NCBI RefSeq assembly: GCF_001984575.1
Contig: NZ_LZNS01000001.1
Span: 2,055,275 to 2,119,274 of the forward strand
Length of the DNA stretch: 64,000 nucleotides
DNA from: Streptomyces sp. MP131-18
GTDB taxonomy: Bacteria > Actinomycetota > Actinomycetes > Streptomycetales > Streptomycetaceae
Reading direction: 5' to 3'
In this document: one piece after another, positions 35,597 to 43,354 of the stretch
How positions within the stretch are numbered: position 1 is the first letter of the stretch
Layout: each line of letters starts with the position of its first letter
Notes under the pieces: model-generated
Seen by the model: only the letters and a program-made list of their open reading frames with translations
What the model was told of the DNA's origin: nothing
Databases searched by the model: none
Program-made: the position numbers and the translations under genes

Positions 35597-36283
35597 TCAC
35601 GACGGACGGTACGCGGTCACCAGCAGCGTGTCGGCGGCATGCGGCCCGTCCCCGCCGGGCAGCACGTCGACGCTGATCCGGGTGAACCCGGCCTCGTCGA
35701 GCAGTTTGGTCCATACCTGCTCCTGGAGTACCCAGCGACGCACCGTGGTTGCCTGGCCGTCCGGCGTCCGCGCCGGGATATCGGCGTACTGCACGTCGGG
35801 CCGCGCGGGCGCGCCGCCGAGGTAATGGGCGAGGGAAGAAAAGACCAGCCGCCCGCCGGGCCGCAGCCCGGTGGCCACCGCCGGCAGCAGCTCACGCGGC
35901 TCCGTGAAGTCCACCGCGCCGAAGACGCTGTACAGCACGTCGTACGTCTCCTGTTTCGTGCGCAGGTGACTCACCGCGTTGGACAGCAAGGGGCGCAGGC
36001 GGGGCGCAAGGTAGCCGTACAGATCGGCGGCCATGGCGCACTGGGCGGGCGAGGCATCAACAGCGACGATCCGGGCAGGCTGGTGGCGGCTCGCCAGGTA
36101 GGCGGCATGCCGGGCAGCCCCGGCACCGAGGTCGCCGACACATAGACCCGTCAGGTCGCCGAGGACCTCCGGGCCAGGACCGCTGTGCTGACTCCAGCTC
36201 CAGCGGAAGGCGTCGGGCACGGCCCGGTCGGTGGCGTGGCGGGTGCGGCCGTAGTGGTACCAGAGGTCTGCGGTGGTGGTCAC
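35597..36283 (-). CDS. Class I SAM-dependent methyltransferase
   Basis: 228 aa from GTG 36283 (AGGATGG upstream). Motif I GLCVGDLGAGAARHAAYLA, motif II VAVDASPAQCAMA, a motif IV region YDVLYSVFGAVDF, and GLRPGGRLVFSSLAHYLGG define a Rossmann-type methyltransferase. The N-terminal TADLWYHYGRTRHATDRAVPDAFRWSW and the C-terminal ADTLLVTAYRPS recur in Streptomyces methyltransferases found beside XRE regulators, from memory. Downstream of the GRDP-like gene by 111 bp in the same direction. Substrate unknown. Confidence 0.85.
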   Translation of the reverse strand: MTTTADLWYHYGRTRHATDRAVPDAFRWSWSQHSGPGPEVLGDLTGLCVGDLGAGAARHAAYLASRHQPARIVAVDASPAQCAMAADLYGYLAPRLRPLLSNAVSHLRTKQETYDVLYSVFGAVDFTEPRELLPAVATGLRPGGRLVFSSLAHYLGGAPARPDVQYADIPARTPDGQATTVRRWVLQEQVWTKLLDEAGFTRISVDVLPGGDGPHAADTLLVTAYRPS

Positions 36284-36394
36284 CCGCCCATCCTGTCGGG
36301 CGCGACCGGGCGGCGAGCCGGTTCTGCGGAACTGCACCCGCTTGTGCCCCGGGGGCGCCGGCCGAAAGCCGGCGCCCCCGGGAGACGTGCGGGG

Positions 36395-36859
36395 TCAGTG
36401 CGAGTCGTTGCCTGGATGGCACGGACCGCACTCGGCGGCGTCCGCCCACAGCGACAGATCGACATCCCAGCCGTCGGCCGCGATGTAGTGCGCCGTCTTC
36501 ATCACCGAGCCGTCGTTCTTCAGCCCGATCTTGGGCACGTGGTGCAAGAAGTGCCCGCCGTTGAAACGGCCGCACAACTCGGCGTATGCAACGGTGTCGA
36601 GGATGATCGTGTGGACGCCGATGTCGACGAGCTTGCTGGGCGCGAGCCCCAGCGACTCGCCTCGGTGCCGCATCGCGGTCAGCAGGTATGCGTACCCCTG
36701 GCCCAGGACACGAGCGGCCATGATCGAGTCGTACGGGTAGTCCCGCTGGAGGAGTCCGACCTGCTTGTTCCACAGGTCTGTCGGCACGAGATCCTTTACG
36801 GAGCGGGCCGGACAGGCCGTCGGATCGGTGACCGAAAGGGTCGCAACGGTGGTTGCCAT
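36395..36859 (-). CDS. Small GRDP-like protein with Cys/His-rich C-terminal tail
   Basis: 154 aa; ATG 36859 has GGAGG 4 bases upstream. The conserved middle (YAYLLTAMRHRG, KLVDIGVHTIILDTVAYAELC, HFLHHVPKIG) matches what I remember as the 'glycine-rich domain-containing protein' (GRDP, DUF1399-like) family, with its conserved DIG-H and HHVP motifs. The last residues are AECGPCHPGNDSH, a compact Cys-x-x-Cys-His end. No signal peptide. Divergent from the XRE-TPR regulator across an intergenic region with clear palindromes, followed by the methyltransferase. Function unknown; the tail could bind metal or be modified, both speculative. Confidence 0.75.
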   Translation of the reverse strand: MATTVATLSVTDPTACPARSVKDLVPTDLWNKQVGLLQRDYPYDSIMAARVLGQGYAYLLTAMRHRGESLGLAPSKLVDIGVHTIILDTVAYAELCGRFNGGHFLHHVPKIGLKNDGSVMKTAHYIAADGWDVDLSLWADAAECGPCHPGNDSH

Positions 36860-36963
36860 GGTACCTCCGGTGGATGAACGGTGCCCCGCGGTTGGGGGCG
36901 CTGCGTCCAGCACACCGCTACGACAGGGTGAGCGGTTGGCAAGTTGCCTGCCCTGCAAGCCTT

Positions 36964-36978
36964 TTGCACGTCGTGCAA
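36964..36978. promoter_or_regulatory. Perfect palindrome TTGCACG-T-CGTGCAA, candidate XRE operator
   Basis: 15-bp perfect inverted repeat 85 bases before the XRE-TPR start and 105 bases before the divergent GRDP-like start. A further CTGCAAG half-site lies just upstream near 36952. Position and symmetry fit an operator for the adjacent regulator controlling both directions. Confidence 0.6.
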
Positions 36979-36985
36979 GCGGTAT

Positions 36986-37011
36986 CTACGAGCCCACCAC
37001 TGCCCTCGTAG
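36986..37011. promoter_or_regulatory. Inverted repeat CTACGAG / CTCGTAG in the divergent promoter region
   Basis: Perfect 7-bp arms at 36986-36992 and 37005-37011 with a 12-base spacer, 38 bases before the XRE-TPR start. It could be a second operator of different specificity or a weak 5'-UTR hairpin. Confidence 0.45.
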
Positions 37012-37048
37012 TGTGAAGGCCCCCGGTTGTGCGGTGTGGGAGGGACTT

Positions 37049-38341
37049 GTGCCCGTTGACCCGCTCTGGAACAGCACGAGAGCACGCGAGCTGGCCGCGC
37101 AGCGTCGCCCTGGCGCGCTGATCCGGCTCGGCCGCCGACACCGCGCCTGGACGCTGGCCGCCCTCGGGAACCGGCTCGGCTGCTCGTCGGCCACGCTCTC
37201 CCGGCTGGAACGCCGCGCCCGGATCGTCGACCTGTCGTTGGTACACCGCGCCGCCCTCGAAGTCGGCGTGCCACGGCACATCCTGATGACGTCACTGGCG
37301 CCACCCCTCTCGACAGCACCGATGGCCACTAAAGTGACGGCCAGTCTGTGTGACGCCGAGGAGGACCCCATGCGCCGCCGTACGCTGCTCGCCGCCACGA
37401 CGGCCGCCGGACCGGCCGCCCTGCTGGCGGGACTGGACGAGGCCCTGGCTGACCCCCCGCCGCCGGCCGACGCCGGGCCGATGGACGCCCGCCTGGCCGC
37501 CGCCCGTGAGTTGTACGACAAGGGCATGCACGGGCGGCTCCTCGCTGTGCTGCCCGGTCTCATCGCGGACGGGCACTCCGCGGCCGCCGCTCGCCGTGAT
37601 CTCGACCGGGCCCGGCTCTCCTCCGTGTACAGCCTGGCCGCCGCCGTGCTGAGCAAGCTCGGATCGTACGAGCGGGCACGGCTGACCGCGGACCGCGCCC
37701 GCACCTGGGCAGAGGTATCCGGCTCCCCGCTCGCGGCGGCGGCCGCCGCGCGGGAGTTGGCAATCGTGTTGCGCCACCAGGACCGCAACGCCGACGCCGA
37801 GCGCATCATGATGTCGGCGGCCGCTGGCGTGGAGGCAAGCGGGCTGCGCACCGAAGCCTCGGCAGCCGCGTACGCGCAGATGCTCTGCACGCTGGCGTAC
37901 ACCTCCGCCAGAGGCGGGCAGCGCGCCGATGCGCTGGCCATGATCAGTGAGGCCCGCCGTGCTGCCTGCGGGCTGCCGCCCACGGCTCCGGCGGGCCGCT
38001 TGTTTTCCATCAGCCCGGCCGCCGTCGACCTGTATGCGGTCGGTGTGCACTGGGCGCTCGGGGATGCGGGCGCCGCTCTGGAAGCCGGGGAGGACCTGCG
38101 GCCTGAGCAGTTTCCGACCGCCGAGCGGAAGGCCCGCATGGGCACGGATATGGCGCGGGCCTGGTGGGCATGGGACCGGCCCGAGCAGACCGCCCGTGCC
38201 CTGCTGGACGCCCACCGAGCCAGCCCCGGAGAGGTCCGGGACCGGCCCGCAATCCGCAGCATCGTCGACGAACTGGCTCAGCGGCATCCGCGCATCAGCG
38301 GCGTACGCGAGCTGCGCGCCGCCGTGACGCGGGCCGGCTGA
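37049..38341 (+). CDS. XRE-type regulator with TPR-like C-terminal domain
   Basis: 430 aa from GTG 37049 (GGGAGGGA upstream). N-terminal HTH: ARELAAQRRPGALIRLGRRHRAW, LAALGNRLGCSSATLSRLERR. A linker with MRRRTLLAATTAAGPAALLAGLDEALA looks superficially like a signal peptide but is internal, as in many Streptomyces regulators of this type. The C-terminal about 270 residues form helical repeats (ARLSSVYSLAAAVLSKLGSYERARLTADRARTWAE and similar), likely a ligand or peptide sensor. Divergent from the GRDP-like gene and probably controls it. Confidence 0.88.
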   Translation: MPVDPLWNSTRARELAAQRRPGALIRLGRRHRAWTLAALGNRLGCSSATLSRLERRARIVDLSLVHRAALEVGVPRHILMTSLAPPLSTAPMATKVTASLCDAEEDPMRRRTLLAATTAAGPAALLAGLDEALADPPPPADAGPMDARLAAARELYDKGMHGRLLAVLPGLIADGHSAAAARRDLDRARLSSVYSLAAAVLSKLGSYERARLTADRARTWAEVSGSPLAAAAAARELAIVLRHQDRNADAERIMMSAAAGVEASGLRTEASAAAYAQMLCTLAYTSARGGQRADALAMISEARRAACGLPPTAPAGRLFSISPAAVDLYAVGVHWALGDAGAALEAGEDLRPEQFPTAERKARMGTDMARAWWAWDRPEQTARALLDAHRASPGEVRDRPAIRSIVDELAQRHPRISGVRELRAAVTRAG

Positions 38342-38352
38342 CGACGCCGACG

Positions 38353-38398
38353 TCAGCGGGCGGGGAAGTCCGTGTCCTTCACGGCCGTGACGAACGCG
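38353..38398. repeat. 46-bp direct repeat, copy 2
   Basis: Identical to 35513-35558; here it is the 3' end of an intact DUF397 gene, so this is likely the donor or ancestral copy. Confidence 0.9.
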
Positions 38399-38574
38399 CT
38401 CCAGCCAGCGGTCGGGAACACCAGGGCCGGGCCCTGCGGGGCCTTGCTGTCCCGCACGGGAACGGCGGACGGCACCGCCCCCTCCGCCACCTCGACGCAG
38501 CCGCCCTCTGAGTTGTCGCTGTGACTCGACTTGCGCCACGCACCCGCCCTGAACGCCTCATCCGGCTGCTGCAT
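38353..38574 (-). CDS. DUF397 family protein
   Basis: 73 aa: WRKSSHSDNSEGGCVEVAEG, AVPVRDSKAPQGPALVFPTAGWSAFV are the DUF397 hallmarks. These small proteins are encoded next to DUF5753/XRE regulators and behave as their antagonists or partners (BldB/WhiJ-like systems). ATG lies within the 3' end of the upstream regulator (17-bp overlap), so they are co-expressed. Confidence 0.92.
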   Translation of the reverse strand: MQQPDEAFRAGAWRKSSHSDNSEGGCVEVAEGAVPSAVPVRDSKAPQGPALVFPTAGWSAFVTAVKDTDFPAR

Positions 38575-39391
38575 GCTCGTACTCCTTCGCGTAGTAGCGC
38601 AAAATTTCTGCGGATTCGTCTTCGGGAAGCGACATCGAACGCGCGACGTCGAAGCGTTGAGAGAATGCAGCGAACCTCTTCGGAGAGTCCGCAGTGTCTC
38701 CGGTCGCGAAGCTCTCAATATAGGCGATTCCTCCGCCGTTCTTCAGCGTGAGGAGGCTGACGCTGCCGCCGAGCATCGGATGCAAGGCCTGCCGAAAGGG
38801 GAGCACCTGGATCGTGACGCGCGGCCTCTGCGCCATGGTCAGTATACGTTCGACTTGTTGCAGCATGAGCCCTCTGTCCTTGGTGGGGCGCCTCAACACC
38901 GCCTCGTCCAGGATGGCCCAGTAGAAGGGAGCGTCTTCGGCGTCGAGAAGCCGCTGCCGCTTCATGCGGAAGTCGACGTGCGCCTGGACCTTGCTGTCCG
39001 GATCGCCTTGCATGGTCGTACGGAAGAGCTCTCTTGCGTACTCCGGAGTCTGGAGCAACCCCGGAACCAGGCTGCTGGTGAAGACCTGAATGCGTACGGA
39101 CTCGCGCTCCCTTCGGGCAAAGTCCCGATTGTAGTCGGGCACAGAAAGCTCCTGCACCATGTCCAGCAGTTCGGTGAACAGGCTATCCGCCCGAAAGAAC
39201 TTGTCCAGCTCCTTCACGAGGGCCTCGGTGGCGGGTTGTTCACCGCGTTCCACACGCCCCAGGAACCCGTAGGGAAAATGGATCTTTTCGCTCAGGCCCC
39301 GCAGGGACAGTCCCGCACCCTCCCGGGCGCGGCGCATTCTGCGACTCAGCATCGCACTCGGTGTGGGCCTGTCGTCCTCATATAGCTCCAT
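38558..39391 (-). CDS. XRE regulator with DUF5753 domain (WhiJ-like)
   Basis: 277 aa. HTH: MLSRRMRRAREGAGLSLRGLSEKIHFPYGFLGRVERGEQPATEALV. DUF5753 C-terminus: IQVFTSSLVPGLLQTPEYARELF, FYWAILDEAVLRRPT, RVTIQVLPFRQALHPMLGGSVSLLTL, IAYIES. Paired with the overlapping DUF397 gene. Such pairs act as developmental or stress switches in Streptomyces. Start ATG 39391 chosen for length; an upstream extension has no family residues. Confidence 0.93.
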   Translation of the reverse strand: MELYEDDRPTPSAMLSRRMRRAREGAGLSLRGLSEKIHFPYGFLGRVERGEQPATEALVKELDKFFRADSLFTELLDMVQELSVPDYNRDFARRERESVRIQVFTSSLVPGLLQTPEYARELFRTTMQGDPDSKVQAHVDFRMKRQRLLDAEDAPFYWAILDEAVLRRPTKDRGLMLQQVERILTMAQRPRVTIQVLPFRQALHPMLGGSVSLLTLKNGGGIAYIESFATGDTADSPKRFAAFSQRFDVARSMSLPEDESAEILRYYAKEYEHAAAG

Positions 39392-39582
39392 CGAACGTAT
39401 CTCCAACTCGCCGAGTCCCGAGTCTTTTTGGGCTCGTGCCGGGTGTGTACCGGAAGCCGCCGGGCGGCAATAGTGGTATCCACACGGCTGGTTCGCGGTC
39501 AAGACGGCGAATCGGTCTCGGAGCCCCGCGGGCGGTCGCACCCGCCCCGGGGCTTGGCCATCAACTAGAGGACGTCGACGAC

Positions 39583-39636
39583 ATGCGCCACGTTACCGCG
39601 CTAGGCATTCCCTGCGGGAGGGTGCGGGGAAAATGA
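39583..39636 (+). CDS. Possible 17-codon leader ORF
   Basis: ATG CGC CAC... encodes MRHVTALGIPCGRVRGK and its stop overlaps the next start (ATGA). A GAGGA lies 12 bases upstream. It may be a coupling leader for the small genes that follow, or chance; there is no homology support. Confidence 0.25.
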   Translation: MRHVTALGIPCGRVRGK

Positions 39637-39761
39637 CCGAAGACGAAGCGAAGGAGGAGCCGCCGGCGGTGGAGGGGGACACCGTTCTCGAAGAACTGTC
39701 CCGGGAGCTTGCCGAGTTGAATCAGCGTATTGCGGAACACCTCGGACGGAGGCCGGAATGA
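39633..39761 (+). CDS. 42-aa acidic small protein
   Basis: MTEDEAKEEPPAVEGD then VLEELSRELAELNQRIAEHLGRRPE: an acidic head and a heptad-like amphipathic helix that could be a short coiled coil. GGGAGGG and GGGGA precede the ATG, and the stop overlaps the next gene start (ATGA), supporting real translation. Divergent from the DUF5753 regulator across about 240 bp. Function unknown. Confidence 0.6.
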   Translation: MTEDEAKEEPPAVEGDTVLEELSRELAELNQRIAEHLGRRPE

Positions 39762-40033
39762 CGGCCATGGACGCAGGCATAGGCGGACGCGGCGGTGGTC
39801 CGGTGGCCGGGGTGCTCGTGGCCGTGGAGATTGACGCGGGGACCGTGCGGCGCGGCGATCAGCTGATGGTGGGCGGGCAGGCGCTGATCGTGCGGGACAT
39901 GGCCGCGGTCGCCGGTGGCGGGAAGCGGCTCGAATTCACCAGCGGCGAGTTCTTCACCATGCGGCGCACGACGGTGCTGTGGGCGGCGCGGCGGGTTTCC
40001 CCGCGCCTCACCCGGCGCAGGGCACCGCGCTGA
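39758..40033 (+). CDS. Small conserved hypothetical protein
   Basis: 91 aa with a beta-rich core: GVLVAVEIDAGTVRRGDQLMVGGQALIVRDM, KRLEFTSGEFFTMRRTTVLWAARR. This core recurs next to XRE/DUF397 genes in Streptomyces (memory-based) and reads like a small SH3-like barrel. Overlaps the 42-aa gene by ATGA. Function unknown. Confidence 0.7.
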   Translation: MTAMDAGIGGRGGGPVAGVLVAVEIDAGTVRRGDQLMVGGQALIVRDMAAVAGGGKRLEFTSGEFFTMRRTTVLWAARRVSPRLTRRRAPR

Positions 40034-40096
40034 AGTCCTGACCAAGGTCGGCGCGTCCCTTCTTCCGTACGGGCGGGGGCGCGCGACGCTGGTGGG

Positions 40097-41392
40097 GTGG
40101 ACGACGCACGGGATGGGCGTCCGGGGCGCAATCACTACGCCGACCTGCTGCGGGTGGGCGCGATCGCCGCGGTGGTGACCGGGCACTGGCTGCTGACCGA
40201 CATCACCTACCGGGACGGCCGCCTGTCCGGCCGGGACGCTCTGGACCACGTCGACTGGGGCAGTTGGGTGACGCTGGTCCTACAGGTGCTGCCGGTCTTC
40301 TTCCTGGTCGGCGGCTATGTCAACGCGACCTCCTGGACCTCCCACCGGCGGCGCGGCGTCCCCTGGCACGTCTGGGTCCAGGGCCGGGCGCTGGGGCTGA
40401 TGTGGCCGACGGCGGTGTACGTGGCGGTGGCGCTGCTCGGGGTACTCGCCGCCACGTCGGCGGGCGCGCCCGCGCCGGACCTCGACCGCGGAGGCTGGCT
40501 GGTCGCCCTGCACCTGTGGTTCCTGCCCCTCTACCTGCTGATGATCGTGCTGACCCCGCTGATGCTCGCCGCCCACCGCCGCTGGGGCCTCGCGGTGTCC
40601 GCCGCGATGGCCGTGCTGGCCGGCGGGGTGGACATCGCGGTGGTCGGCCGCGGGCTGCCGTGGCTCGGTGCCCTCAACTACCTGCTGGTGTGGGGAACGA
40701 TGCACCAGTGGGGTTTCGCCTGGCAGGACGGCCGCCTGGTCCGTCCCCGGTGGCGCTCCGCCGCGCTGGCGGCGGCCGGGGCGGTGCTGCTGGTCGTCCT
40801 GCTGTGGCCGGGTCCTTTTCCGGTGGCCATGATCGGTGCGGACACCCGGGTGGACAACACCTCGCCGCCGTCGACGGCACTCCTGGCGCTCGCCGCCACC
40901 CAGGCCGGGCTCCTGCTGACGGCGGGACCCGCCGTCTCGCCCCGCCTGGCGCGGCCCGCCCGGCTGCGGCGGCTCGGGCGGCTGAACCGCGCGGTCATGA
41001 CCGTCTACCTGTGGCACATGGCGCCGGTGGTCCTCGTGGCCGTAACGCTCTACCCGACCGGGATCGCGCCGCAGCCGGACATCGGCTCGGCGTCCTGGCT
41101 GGCCCTGCGGGTGGGCTGGGTCGCGCTGCTCGCGGTCGTCCTCGCCCCGGTGACCGCGGCGCTGCTGTGGGCGCAGCGCCCGCTCGGCCGGCTGCCGCGG
41201 GGCGCGCGCCCGGCGGGGGCATGGTGGGGGCCTGCGCTGCTGCTGTGCGGGGTCGGCGCGGCCGCTGCGGCGCTCGCCCTGCTGGCCACCGAGGGGTTCG
41301 CGCCCGGGGGCCGGGCGGCCGTGCTCGCGCCGGCGCTGTTCGCGGGCGGCCTTGCCGCAACGTTCCTGTCGGGCCCGCGGGGACGCGTATGA
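40097..41392 (+). CDS. Membrane acyltransferase family 3 protein
   Basis: 431 aa with about 10-11 membrane segments. HYADLLRVGAIAAVVTGHWLL is the acyltransferase-3 N-terminal block with the conserved His in the first segment; VFFLVGGYVNATSW and LWFLPLYLLMIVL, then VMTVYLWHMAPVVLVA follow in family order. The family acylates sugars, lipids or small molecules at the membrane. GTG 40097 start with GGTGGG upstream. A sulfotransferase follows 39 bp later, so the two may decorate one product. Confidence 0.88.
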   Translation: MDDARDGRPGRNHYADLLRVGAIAAVVTGHWLLTDITYRDGRLSGRDALDHVDWGSWVTLVLQVLPVFFLVGGYVNATSWTSHRRRGVPWHVWVQGRALGLMWPTAVYVAVALLGVLAATSAGAPAPDLDRGGWLVALHLWFLPLYLLMIVLTPLMLAAHRRWGLAVSAAMAVLAGGVDIAVVGRGLPWLGALNYLLVWGTMHQWGFAWQDGRLVRPRWRSAALAAAGAVLLVVLLWPGPFPVAMIGADTRVDNTSPPSTALLALAATQAGLLLTAGPAVSPRLARPARLRRLGRLNRAVMTVYLWHMAPVVLVAVTLYPTGIAPQPDIGSASWLALRVGWVALLAVVLAPVTAALLWAQRPLGRLPRGARPAGAWWGPALLLCGVGAAAAALALLATEGFAPGGRAAVLAPALFAGGLAATFLSGPRGRV

Positions 41393-41431
41393 ACACGCAT
41401 GAACGCGCGCGGCCCGGCACAGTATGTAGTC

Positions 41432-42346
41432 ATGTGGACACCGGCTGCACAGAGGTACCGAAGTTTCTTCATGGACAGCACCCACTGGGACGGATTTCAG
41501 CCGCGCGAAGGCGACATCGTCATTTCCACCGCGCCCAAGGTGGGCACCACCTGGACCCAGCGCATCGTGTCCGTTCTGGTGTTCCAGCACACGCGGCTCG
41601 GCGCGCCCCTCATGGACGTCAGCCCGTGGCTCGACGGCACGTTCACCGCACGCGACGACATGCTGCGCACCCTGGACGGGCAACGGCACCGGCGGTTCAT
41701 CAAGAGCCATCTCCCGCTGGACGGGCTGCCGTTCCACTCCGGAACGTCCTATCTGATCGTCGGCCGCGACCCGCGTGACACGGTGGTGTCCGCCCACAAT
41801 CACGCCCGCGGCATGAACGCGACGGCCGACGACCGGGTGACGTCTCCGACCGGCGAGGACGTGCACACCCCGGAGCAGCCGGTCATCGCCGACGACCTGG
41901 CCGACTACTGGCCCGCCTACTTCACCCGCAGCGCCTTCCCGTGGGAGCCGAACGGCTGGCCGTTCAACTCCCCCACCCGGCACCTGGAATCGTGGTGGGC
42001 GATGCGCGACCGGCCGAACGTCCTCTTCCTGCACTACCAAGATCTGCTGAACGACCTGGACGGCGAAATGCGGCGCATCAGCGCGTTCCTCGGCATTCCT
42101 GTCGACGAGTCGGTCTGGCCCGGCCTGGTGGCCGCGTGCCGGTTCTCGGCCATGAAGGCGGAACCCGAGCGGATCTTCACCAAGGGCTCGGTTGCCGACA
42201 TCGTCTCGAACTTCGAGTTCTTCCACCGCGGCAGGAACGGCCAGTGGCGTGGCGCCGGTCCGGAAGCGGCGGCCCTGGCCCTCTACCGGGCGGCGGTGGC
42301 CCCGCTTCCGGAAGACCTGAGGGCCTGGCTGACCCGCAGCGCCTGA
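41432..42346 (+). CDS. PAPS-dependent sulfotransferase
   Basis: 304 aa (11 longer if ATG 41399 is used; both have weak RBSs, and family N-termini fit 41432). 5'-phosphosulfate loop: TAPKVGTTWTQRIV; 3'-phosphate-binding VGRDPRDTVVSAHNH; the general base is probably the His in FIKSHLPLDGLP. It matches cytosolic sulfotransferase family 1 as found in actinobacteria. Acceptor unknown; the adjacent acyltransferase hints at a shared lipid or metabolite. Confidence 0.9.
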   Translation: MWTPAAQRYRSFFMDSTHWDGFQPREGDIVISTAPKVGTTWTQRIVSVLVFQHTRLGAPLMDVSPWLDGTFTARDDMLRTLDGQRHRRFIKSHLPLDGLPFHSGTSYLIVGRDPRDTVVSAHNHARGMNATADDRVTSPTGEDVHTPEQPVIADDLADYWPAYFTRSAFPWEPNGWPFNSPTRHLESWWAMRDRPNVLFLHYQDLLNDLDGEMRRISAFLGIPVDESVWPGLVAACRFSAMKAEPERIFTKGSVADIVSNFEFFHRGRNGQWRGAGPEAAALALYRAAVAPLPEDLRAWLTRSA

Positions 42347-42350
42347 CCCC

Positions 42351-43016
42351 TCAGGGCTCCAGCCGCTGCGGCGGGCCCGTGCTCAGGCCGGACTCGTCCA
42401 GGCAGCCGAAGCCCCGGGCGATGGCCAGCGATGCCGCGTTGAGCACCGTGATGCGTTCGTCCGGCTCACCGCCGCGCGGACTGGCGAGCCGGGCCTTGAG
42501 GAGGTCTCCGTCCCGGCCTTCCACCGTGCAGGGGAAGGTGATGACCGCGGACTGGTTCCGGGAGAGGGCGCTCTCCCCGGTGTCGTAACGGAGGGCTGTC
42601 CCGTCTTCCGTCGTGGATTCCGTGCCGTCGTCCGGCGGCTCCCAGCCGAAAAATACTTCCAGGGCCGGGAGAATGCCCGAGGTGGGTGTGAAGACACGGC
42701 AGAACTGCTCCTCCGCCCCCTGGGACTCTCGAAGTGCCCGGATAAAGGCGGGTATATCGAGGGATTCCCCGAGAGCGGGCCTGTCCACAAACTCGACCGC
42801 GCCGGTTAAACCCTCCAGGTCCCGCGCCACCCGCGAAAAGGCTCCGTCGCACACCCGGTCGGCCGCGACGAACTCTTCCGTCGACGGCTGGGCCGCTCCC
42901 GGCTCCTCGGCCTGGCCGGCCTCCTCGTTCCCGCATCCGCTGACGCCGAGAATCGCCAGAAAGAGCAGGGACCCCGCCAATCCTCGCATGACGGACCCGC
43001 CATCGCCCCGCATCAT
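42351..43016 (-). CDS. Putative lipoprotein (DUF3558-like)
   Basis: 221 aa; hydrophobic GLAGSLLFLAILGVSGC gives a lipobox at the Cys. The mature part has four more Cys and alternates helices and strands (VCDGAFSRVARDLEGLTGAVEF). AAAGGG lies 9 bases before ATG 43016; an internal ATG at 42989 would also keep the signal. Function unknown; short lipoproteins of this look are frequent in the genus. Convergent with the sulfotransferase, 4 bp apart. Confidence 0.75.
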   Translation of the reverse strand: MMRGDGGSVMRGLAGSLLFLAILGVSGCGNEEAGQAEEPGAAQPSTEEFVAADRVCDGAFSRVARDLEGLTGAVEFVDRPALGESLDIPAFIRALRESQGAEEQFCRVFTPTSGILPALEVFFGWEPPDDGTESTTEDGTALRYDTGESALSRNQSAVITFPCTVEGRDGDLLKARLASPRGGEPDERITVLNAASLAIARGFGCLDESGLSTGPPQRLEP

Positions 43017-43354
43017 CTTTTGCCCTTTCCCGGCTCATCGCCACTTCCGCGGCTCCGTCAGTCAGCCCAGACTCTCCCAGACTTCGGAAGTCTTTGGCAA
43101 CGGACCAGAAGTCAAAGGGATAGCCCCACCGAGCGGAAAAGGCCGAACATGGCATTCTCCCGCCCTGCTCACGCGGGCAAACTCGACGCCGGTGACCTTT
43201 TTCGCAGAATCACCGCAAGAAGACGTGAAGATCTCGTGCGACTCCACCGGAATGCGTCTTTACGAGCATTCCCGTTCATCCGTGCCGGATATGCGGTGGG
43301 AACGGGCGAATCCGCGCCCGTCGGGCGCGGGGCACGGGGCGCGAGGGGGGCCGG
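43017..43354. other. Non-coding gap between lipoprotein gene and pfkA
   Basis: About 340 bp without a credible gene. It holds the probable pfkA terminator (43312-43330) and a small hairpin AGACTT-CGG-AAGTCT at 43079-43093, close to where the lipoprotein promoter should be. Nothing else recognisable. Confidence 0.5.
43312..43330 (-). terminator. pfkA terminator hairpin
   Basis: Perfect 8-bp stem CCGCGCCC/GGGCGCGG with loop GTC, 25 bases downstream of the pfkA stop in its direction of transcription. Confidence 0.55.

Noticed and set aside
37361..37450. Signal peptide in the XRE-TPR protein (RRRTLLAATTAAGPAALLAG)
   Set aside because: It is internal, behind an HTH domain, so it is not an export signal; such pseudo-signals are common in this regulator family.
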